From: CAYNXB01 sp964401045
GTDB taxonomy: Bacteria; Pseudomonadota; Alphaproteobacteria; Sphingomonadales; Sphingomonadaceae
Assembly (NCBI GenBank): GCA_964401045.1
Contig: CAYNXB010000113.1
Span: 1 to 6,621 of the forward strand
Direction of reading: 5' to 3'
Length of the DNA stretch: 6,621 bases
Shown: positions 1 through 4,295 of the stretch, in pieces
Numbering within the stretch: position 1 is the stretch's first letter
Layout: the number at the start of each line of letters is the position of its first letter
The notes under the pieces: generated by a model
What the model saw: only the letters and a program-made list of their open reading frames with translations
The model's database searches: none
What the model was told of the DNA's origin: nothing
Made by a program: the position numbers and the translations under genes

Positions 1-944
1 GAGACGTCAATCCCGCGCGCGGCGATATCGGTCGCGACCAGCACCGGCACGCGGCCCTGCTTGAATTCCGCGAGCGCCTTCTCGCGCTGCGGCTGGCTCT
101 TGTTGCCGTGGATCGCGTTGGACTTGATCCCGGCCTGGCCGAGCTTGCGCACAACGCGGTCGGCACCGTGCTTGGTGCGGGTAAACACCAGCACCCGGTC
201 CATCTCCTTGGAAGCGAGACCCTTGCGCAGCGCCATGTTGAGCAGCGCCTGCTTCTCGACCTGGCCGAGGAAGCACACGAACTGGTCGACCCGCTCGGCG
301 GTGCTCGCCGCGGGGGCGACCGAGACTTGCGCCGGATTGGTCAGGTACTGGTCGGCCAGCTGCTTGATCGAATTCGGCATCGTGGCCGAGAAGAACAGCG
401 TCTGCCGCACCTTCGGGATCAGCCGCGTGATCTGCTTGAGCGCGTGGATGAAACCCAGGTCGAGCATCTGGTCCGCCTCGTCGAGGACGAGGATCTCGAC
501 CTCGCTCAGATCGATCGCGCGCTGCTCCGCCAGGTCGACCAGCCGGCCGGGGGTGGCGATCAGGATGTCGACGCCGCGCGCCACGTCCTGGCGGTTCTTG
601 TGCACCGATGTGCCGCCGAACACCGTGACGACGTTGAGGTGGGCGAACCTGCCGTATTCGCGCGCGCTCTCGGCGATCTGCCCGGCAAGCTCGCGCGTCG
701 GCGCCAGCACCAGCATGCGGCAGGTCTTGGGCCGCGGGCGCTTGCCCGATGCGGCGAGCCGGTCGATCGACGGCAGCATGAACGCCGCGGTCTTGCCGGT
801 GCCGGTCTGTGCGATGCCGAGCAGGTCGCGGCCGGTCAGCACGGTGGGGATGGCCTGCGCCTGGATCGGCGTAGGCGTGGAATATTCCTTCAGCTCGAGA
901 GCCTGGAGGACGGGCTGCGACAGCCCAAGTTGTTCAAAAGACAT
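1..944 (-). CDS. rhlE: RhlE-type DEAD-box ATP-dependent RNA helicase, C-terminus beyond the window
   Basis: This is an ATP-dependent RNA helicase acting on structured RNA in the cytoplasm; RhlE relatives serve in ribosome maturation, RNA turnover and cold adaptation. It reads leftwards from ATG 942-944, and 314 residues are visible. The helicase motifs appear in order: Q motif with PTPIQ at 24-28, Walker A AQTGTGKT 45-52, PTREL 82-86, GG 110-111, TPGR 131-134, DEAD 155-158, SAT 186-188, VFTRTK 253-258 and ATDIAARGIDV 304-314. Motif VI (HRxGRxxR) and the usual basic C-terminal tail lie past the left edge. DEADQMLD instead of the commoner DEADRMLD is what I recall for sphingomonad RhlE. The start is fixed by an in-frame TAA at 951-953, three codons upstream. 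No Shine-Dalgarno sequence is visible before the ATG. The gene is divergent from the TonB-like gene. The family is certain; RhlE rather than another DEAD-box subfamily is likely. Confidence 0.95.
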   Translation of the reverse strand, partial: MSFEQLGLSQPVLQALELKEYSTPTPIQAQAIPTVLTGRDLLGIAQTGTGKTAAFMLPSIDRLAASGKRPRPKTCRMLVLAPTRELAGQIAESAREYGRFAHLNVVTVFGGTSVHKNRQDVARGVDILIATPGRLVDLAEQRAIDLSEVEILVLDEADQMLDLGFIHALKQITRLIPKVRQTLFFSATMPNSIKQLADQYLTNPAQVSVAPAASTAERVDQFVCFLGQVEKQALLNMALRKGLASKEMDRVLVFTRTKHGADRVVRKLGQAGIKSNAIHGNKSQPQREKALAEFKQGRVPVLVATDIAARGIDV

Positions 945-982
945 GTAGATTTAGACTCGCATCATGTGCGGCAACGCGCACT

Positions 983-1000
983 GGATTCCATGTGGAATCC
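983..1000. promoter_or_regulatory. Perfect 18-base dyad with two GANTC sites upstream of rhlE
   Basis: GGATTCCA and TGGAATCC are exact inverted repeats separated by TG. The site lies 39 bases upstream of the rhlE start. Each arm contains a GANTC sequence (984-988 and 995-999), the methylation target of CcrM in alphaproteobacteria. It could be an operator for a dimeric regulator or a hairpin in the rhlE leader. No regulator can be named from the sequence. Confidence 0.5.
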
Positions 1001-1108
1001 GGGCGCGTGCAGCGGGTGATGGGCTCCCCGCCAGAGCCTGGCTGGGAACCCGTCGAACGACCCGCGTGAAAAGGGAAGCTCAGTGAGGTATGACCGAGGC
1101 GCGGCGCG

Positions 1109-1122
1109 GGCAGTATTCTGCC
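1109..1122. promoter_or_regulatory. Short dyad GGCAGTATTCTGCC
   Basis: Five-base arms GGCAG and CTGCC flank TATT. The site is roughly midway between the two divergent starts, where an operator or core promoter would be expected. On this evidence alone it could be chance. Confidence 0.25.
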
Positions 1123-1190
1123 AGTTCACGCTGCCTAGCGCTTCGATGGGGGGCATGTGGGGGCGGGGAGTCGCCAAGTCAATCGATTTC

Positions 1191-1232
1191 GCCGATGAAA
1201 GGTTAAACTGCCTTAACCCGCGCTTCATCGGC
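1191..1232. promoter_or_regulatory. Nested inverted repeat with TTAA half-sites, 40 bases before the TonB-like gene
   Basis: The outer arms GCCGATGAA (1191-1199) and TTCATCGGC (1224-1232) are perfect complements. Inside them GGTTAA (1201-1206) pairs with TTAACC (1213-1218) around a 6-base loop. As RNA this is a 9+6 bp hairpin with an asymmetric 1/5 internal loop. No T-run follows on either strand, so it does not look like an intrinsic terminator. The two TTAA blocks are 6 bases apart, one short of the CtrA consensus TTAA-N7-TTAA. An operator or a 5' leader hairpin of the downstream gene is plausible; its function is unknown. Confidence 0.5.
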
Positions 1233-1272
1233 TAAGGGGTAGCGGCCAAATACGATTGCGACCCGAGGTTCC

Positions 1273-2058
1273 TTGTTCCAGCCCTCACAATATGACCGCC
1301 TGACGCTTGCCGAGCGCCTGCGCACCGAAGGGGGGCGGCGCGCGGCCGGCCTCGGCATTGCGCTGCTGCTCGAGGCGCTGCTGATCCTGCTGTTGCTGAC
1401 GCTCGGGGAAGGCGGCAACCTGGCGAAGAAAGAGGGGCCGGTGCTCACTACGTTCGACGCCAGCGATTCTGCAGCGCCACCCCAACCGGAGGAGAAGCCG
1501 CCCCAGCCCCAGCAGGCGACGCGCCCCGTAACCCAGCCGCAACCCCAGCCCGACCGGCCGCAGCCCGTGACGCCGCCCAGGGCGGTGCCGCCGCCGCTGA
1601 TCCAGCTTCCACGGGAAGACGGCCCCAAGTTCGACATCTCGAACCTGCCGCGCGAGCCGGCCAAGCCGGCGCCCCCTAAGGGACCTGTCGGCCCACCCGC
1701 ACCATCCAGCCGCGGCGACACGCCGGTCGTCGGCACGGCGCCCAACGGCCAGCCGCTCTACGCCGCGCAGTGGTACCGTGAGCCGACCGACCAGGAACTC
1801 GGGGGCTATCTCTCGACCGCGCAAGGGCCGGGCTGGGGCCTGATCGCCTGCAAGACCGCGCCCGAATACCGGGTCGAGGATTGCGAACTGCTTGGCGAAT
1901 ACCCGGAAGGATCGAATATCGGCCGCGCTACGCTGGCGGCCTCATGGCAGTTCAAGGTCCGCCCGCCGCGCAAGGGCAACCGCTACCTGGTCGGCGAATG
2001 GGTGCGGATCAGGATCACATACCAGATGCGACAGGCGCCAGATTACTCGCGCCAATAA
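1273..2058 (+). CDS. TonB-like single-pass, proline-rich periplasmic protein
   Basis: The 261-residue product has the layout of an energy-transducing TonB-like protein. There is a short cytoplasmic N-terminus with an RxxGGRR stretch (17-23) and one membrane helix at about 27-45, interrupted by Glu34. A Pro/Gln-rich spacer follows (about 69-157, with runs such as PQPQPDRPQP). A folded C-terminal domain (about 157-250) ends in WQFKVRPPR...LVGEWVRIRITY, which resembles the last strands of TonB/TolA-type domains. Cys193 and Cys204 could form a periplasmic disulfide. The start is TTG 1273: the frame is closed by TAG at 1240-1242, no upstream ATG or GTG exists, and the only internal Met is residue 252. 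GAGG at 1265-1268 precedes it by 4 bases. No exbB/exbD-like gene or outer-membrane receptor is present, so its partner is unknown. I recall similar unnamed proteins in sphingomonads; a true TonB role is unproven. Confidence 0.8.
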   Translation: MFQPSQYDRLTLAERLRTEGGRRAAGLGIALLLEALLILLLLTLGEGGNLAKKEGPVLTTFDASDSAAPPQPEEKPPQPQQATRPVTQPQPQPDRPQPVTPPRAVPPPLIQLPREDGPKFDISNLPREPAKPAPPKGPVGPPAPSSRGDTPVVGTAPNGQPLYAAQWYREPTDQELGGYLSTAQGPGWGLIACKTAPEYRVEDCELLGEYPEGSNIGRATLAASWQFKVRPPRKGNRYLVGEWVRIRITYQMRQAPDYSRQ

Positions 2059-2064
2059 GGCCGA

Positions 2065-3423
2065 TCACGCAAGGCTTTCCCGCTGCGCGCGCCAGATCGG
2101 CTCGATCTGCCGGTCGACGACGAACACCGCGACGAACATCGCCAGCGAGATCACTGCGAGCGCGGCAAAGTAATACACGAAGCTGTCGCCGCCGAGGTTG
2201 AGCAGCCAGCCGCCGGCAAACACCATCGAGATCACGCCCACCCGCGCGACTGAAAGGTGGAACCCGATCGCCGCCGCGCGGCAGCTCTGCGGATAACCGA
2301 CCGCCATCACCGCGTAGAAGGTCGCGATGTTGAGGCTGACGAGCCCGCCGATCACGCCGACGAGCAGCGCGGCCGACTGCCGCTGGACGTAGCTCGGATC
2401 GGGCGCGATGGTGTCGATCAGCATGCCGAGCGCGACGATCGAGGCGAACGTCAGCACCGCGCACAGGACACAGGTGATGCGCGAGCCGAGCGTCCGCACC
2501 AGTGGCCCCGCAGCGAGGCCGCCGATCATCGACAGAATGCCGAACCAGAACATCGACTGGGCAGCCTGCTCGAGCGTGAAGCCCGACGAGGTGAGGAACA
2601 CGGTCGCCCAGCTCGACAGGCCGTAGATCAGGGTTGTGCAGGCCGCGAAGCTGATGCCGATGCCCCAGTTGAGCCACTTGTTGCTGGCGTGAAACACGCC
2701 GACCGCGGTGCCGGCGGCGGCCTCCGCCTCGGTCTTCGGCTCGGGCAGCAGCTCGATGGCCGGATCGATCGCCAGCGCCGCGCTCCGCTGCGCCGCTTCG
2801 CGATCGCCGCGCGCGAGAAGATAGCTCGGCGCCTCACGCAGAGTGAAGAACATCAGCGTGCCGATGACGATTGAGCCCACGCCGAAGATCTGGAACACCC
2901 CGCGCCAGTCGGTACTCTCGAGCAATGGCGGGACCACCGCGGCGGCCATCGCGGTGCCGATCGGGATGCCGACCGAAAGCGTTGCGATGATGTAGGTCCT
3001 GAGGCGGGCGGGCACCCAGTCGTTCACCAGCGCCAGCGCATTGGGATAGCCCGCACCGAACCCGAGGCCGCCGAACACGCGCACCAGCGAGATCGACAAG
3101 ATGTCGTGCGTGTAGGCAGCCAGGATAGTGCTCGCACCGAAGATCAGCGCGGCAAGGTAGAGCGCCTTCAGCCGCCCCCAACGATCTCCAAGCCAGCCCC
3201 CGAGCATCGAACCGAACGCCATGCCGAACAGCGCGGCCGCAAGCGCGGGACCGAACAGTGCGCGGTCAACGCCCCAGTCGGCGAGGATCAGCGGAGTGAC
3301 GATCGGCAGCGATTGCAGGTCGAGCCCCTCGATCACCAGCACCACCAGCGCCGCGGCCACGATCAACCACTGGAACGGCCGCATCGGCGCGCGCTCGATC
3401 GCCGCGCTGAACGTGCTCTGCAT
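2065..3423 (-). CDS. MFS transporter, aromatic acid:H+ symporter (AAHS) type
   Basis: This is a 452-residue, roughly 12-helix inner-membrane transporter, a normal AAHS length. EGLDLQSLP (32-40) in helix 1 sits where PcaK/BenK-type carriers have DGFD, with Glu replacing the first Asp. The MFS loop 2-3 motif GGWLGDRWGRLKAL is at 75-88. Helix 4 has RVFGGLGFGAGYPNA (115-129). A charged central loop spans about 197-248, and YPQSCRAAAIGFHLSVARVG (378-397) matches the conserved late loop/helix of the family. The start is ATG 3421-3423, with GGGAG (3433-3437) in good position. The frame runs open to 3573, but that extra 50-residue stretch lacks family features and overlaps the riboswitch on the other strand. 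Likely cargo is an aromatic or related carboxylate driven by protons, suggested by family and by the possible hydroxycinnamate genes nearby; the substrate is not readable. It converges on the TonB-like gene with 6 bases between stops. Confidence 0.9.
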   Translation of the reverse strand: MQSTFSAAIERAPMRPFQWLIVAAALVVLVIEGLDLQSLPIVTPLILADWGVDRALFGPALAAALFGMAFGSMLGGWLGDRWGRLKALYLAALIFGASTILAAYTHDILSISLVRVFGGLGFGAGYPNALALVNDWVPARLRTYIIATLSVGIPIGTAMAAAVVPPLLESTDWRGVFQIFGVGSIVIGTLMFFTLREAPSYLLARGDREAAQRSAALAIDPAIELLPEPKTEAEAAAGTAVGVFHASNKWLNWGIGISFAACTTLIYGLSSWATVFLTSSGFTLEQAAQSMFWFGILSMIGGLAAGPLVRTLGSRITCVLCAVLTFASIVALGMLIDTIAPDPSYVQRQSAALLVGVIGGLVSLNIATFYAVMAVGYPQSCRAAAIGFHLSVARVGVISMVFAGGWLLNLGGDSFVYYFAALAVISLAMFVAVFVVDRQIEPIWRAQRESLA

Positions 3424-3527
3424 GAACGGGCTCTCCCTTCCCGGTTTTGCGCATGATGTCAGCGAAGCCGGGAGGCGTCCAGCGGCCTTGCCTTGCCGCG
3501 GAACCTCGCCTAGGCGCGCGCTCTGCT

Positions 3528-3633
3528 CATTGGGGAGTAGCCGACCGCCGCGAGGCGGGCCCGCCGTCAACATACTTGGCCGAGAGGCCGTGGCGCGCGG
3601 GGGACGGGATCACCGTCCGGGCAAGACCGATGG
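3528..3633 (+). promoter_or_regulatory. yybP-ykoY manganese riboswitch aptamer
   Basis: This aptamer senses Mn2+ in the leader of the downstream exporter gene. The family's two signature loops are present: GGGGAGTAGCC (3532-3542) and GTCAACATACT (3566-3576). The four-way junction can be drawn fully. P1 is CATTGG (3528-3533) with CCGATG (3627-3632, one G-U). L1 is GGAGTA facing AAGA, and P1.1 is GCC (3540-3542) with GGC (3620-3622). P2 is CCGCC-GCGA-GGCGG (3545-3558). P3 is CGCC (3562-3565) with GGCG (3592-3595), enclosing the L3 loop and a GGCC-GAGA-GGCC hairpin (3578-3589). The last arm is GGACGG/CCGTCC (3602-3618). In solved structures L1 and L3 dock and bind Mn2+ between them. A weak promoter candidate, TTGCCT (3488-3493), 17 bases, TAGGCG (3511-3516), lies just upstream. 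Confidence 0.93.
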
Positions 3634-3701
3634 CATGGCGCCTCCGCTCGGCCGGGCGGGATGCGCGATGCCATTCGTCTGTGTTTCGCCCGGCCCCGGA
3701 G
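3629..3701 (+). promoter_or_regulatory. Riboswitch expression platform with Shine-Dalgarno-masking hairpin
   Basis: Two exclusive folds can be drawn. Hairpin B pairs CTCCG (3642-3646) with CGGAG (3697-3701), covering the ribosome binding site GGAG (3698-3701). It continues as GGCCGGGCG (3650-3658) with CGCCCGGCC (3687-3695), plus three weaker pairs out to 3661/3684. Hairpin A pairs ATGGCAT (3630-3636) with ATGCCAT (3668-3674) and GCGC (3638-3641) with GCGC (3663-3666). It places the anti-Shine-Dalgarno in its loop and leaves GGAG free. The base of hairpin A overlaps the 3' strand of P1 at 3629-3632. This points to control of translation initiation. GGAG lies 7 bases before the TTG start, which supports that start. 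No T-run marks an intrinsic terminator. Confidence 0.65.
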
Positions 3702-3708
3702 TTGTCCT

Positions 3709-4278
3709 TTGGAAGCGTTCCTGACCTCCACCGCCGTCGTCGCACTCGCCGAGATGGGCGACAAGACGCAGTTGCTTGCGATCGTGCTCGCGGCGCGGTT
3801 CCGCCGGCCGGTGCCGATCATCCTGGGCATTCTGTTCGCAACGCTCGCGAACCACGCGCTTGCCGCGCTTGTCGGGCAACAGGCGGCGAGCATCCTCGAC
3901 GGAACCTGGTTCCGCTACGCCGTCGCCATCGGTTTCATCGCGATGGCCGCGTGGACGATGATCCCGGACAAGCTCGAGGAGGAGCGGGAAAAGCCCGCCC
4001 GCTTCGGCGCGTTCCTGACCACGCTGGTGGCATTCTTCCTGGTCGAGATGGGCGACAAGACCCAGATCGCCACGATTGCGCTCGCCGCGCGGTTCGAAAA
4101 CGTGCTCACCGTCACTGCGGGAACCACGCTTGGGATGATGACCGCCAATGTACCCGCGGTTATCCTGGGCGAAGCGCTGGTGAAGCGGATTCCGCTCAAC
4201 CTGATGCGGATTGTCGCAGCGCTGCTGTTCCTGGCGATGGGTCTGTGGCTGCTCGCCGAGACCGCCGGGCTGGTCTAG
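3709..4278 (+). CDS. TMEM165/GDT1 (UPF0016) family manganese exporter
   Basis: This 189-residue inner-membrane protein has about six helices in two homologous halves, each opening with the family's ion-binding motif: EMGDKTQ at 15-21 and again at 113-119. The acidic residues of these motifs are thought to bind the cation. Bacterial members (MneA/Mnx types) export Mn2+, and eukaryotic GDT1/TMEM165 carry Mn2+/Ca2+ in exchange for H+. The halves are still alike at DNA level: GAGATGGGCGACAAGAC occurs at 3751-3767 and 4045-4061, exactly 98 codons apart. A charged loop EKLEEEREK-like stretch (PDKLEEEREKPAR, 86-98) joins the halves. TTG 3709 is chosen because GGAG sits 7 bases upstream and it gives the family-typical MEAFLTSTAVVALAEMGDKTQ; the in-frame ATG at 3661 would add 16 atypical residues and lies inside the riboswitch platform. 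The upstream Mn2+ riboswitch independently supports manganese as substrate. Its stop is 4 bases from that of the convergent synthetase gene. Confidence 0.93.
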   Translation: MEAFLTSTAVVALAEMGDKTQLLAIVLAARFRRPVPIILGILFATLANHALAALVGQQAASILDGTWFRYAVAIGFIAMAAWTMIPDKLEEEREKPARFGAFLTTLVAFFLVEMGDKTQIATIALAARFENVLTVTAGTTLGMMTANVPAVILGEALVKRIPLNLMRIVAALLFLAMGLWLLAETAGLV

Positions 4279-4295
4279 CCTCTCACTCGACCAGC
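4269..4295. terminator. Possible bidirectional 3'-end hairpin between two convergent genes
   Basis: GCTGGTC (4269-4275) and GACCAGC (4289-4295) are exact complements around a 13-base loop that contains both stop codons (TAG 4276-4278 on plus, TGA 4283-4285 on minus). Because it is a dyad, it forms in both transcripts. It has no T-run and only 7 bp, so efficient intrinsic termination is doubtful. It may only mark or stabilise the 3' ends. Confidence 0.3.

Larger units (their letters stand above)
945..1272. other. Divergent intergenic region (328 bases) between rhlE and the TonB-like gene
   Basis: This stretch must hold the promoters of both divergent genes, yet I find no convincing -35/-10 pair on either strand. 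It contains three dyads (983-1000, 1109-1122, 1191-1232), listed separately, and an AATCGATT palindrome at 1181-1188. Four GANTC sites lie here, at 954-958, 984-988, 995-999 and 1168-1172. An 88-codon open frame on the minus strand (962-1228) has mixed third positions, no known motif and no clear ribosome binding site, so I do not call it a gene. Confidence 0.6.

Noticed and set aside
61..1019. Plus-strand open frames of 295 and 303 codons opposite rhlE
   Set aside because: The minus strand encodes the complete ordered set of DEAD-box motifs; the plus frames show none and read like complemented coding sequence.
1203..1217. Canonical CtrA binding site
   Set aside because: The TTAA blocks are 6 rather than 7 bases apart and sit in a longer symmetrical dyad, so I report the dyad only.
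962..1228. 88-codon minus-strand frame in the divergent intergenic region
   Set aside because: It has no clear ribosome binding site, third positions less G/C-rich than the real genes, no domain, and an overlap with three dyads that look regulatory.
3424..3573. Upstream 50-residue extension of the MFS transporter to ATG 3573
   Set aside because: The extension (MLTAGPPRGGRLL...) has no MFS character and runs antisense through the riboswitch. ATG 3421-3423 has a well-placed GGGAG and gives a normal AAHS N-terminus.
3661..3708. ATG 3661 as start of the UPF0016 exporter
   Set aside because: It adds 16 residues unlike the family and lies in the hairpin platform. TTG 3709 has GGAG 7 bases upstream and the expected MEAFLTSTA start.
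3751..4061. The 17-base direct repeat GAGATGGGCGACAAGAC as a mobile-element or recombination signature
   Set aside because: It encodes the two EMGDKT motifs of the family's known internal duplication, 98 codons apart, and needs no other explanation.
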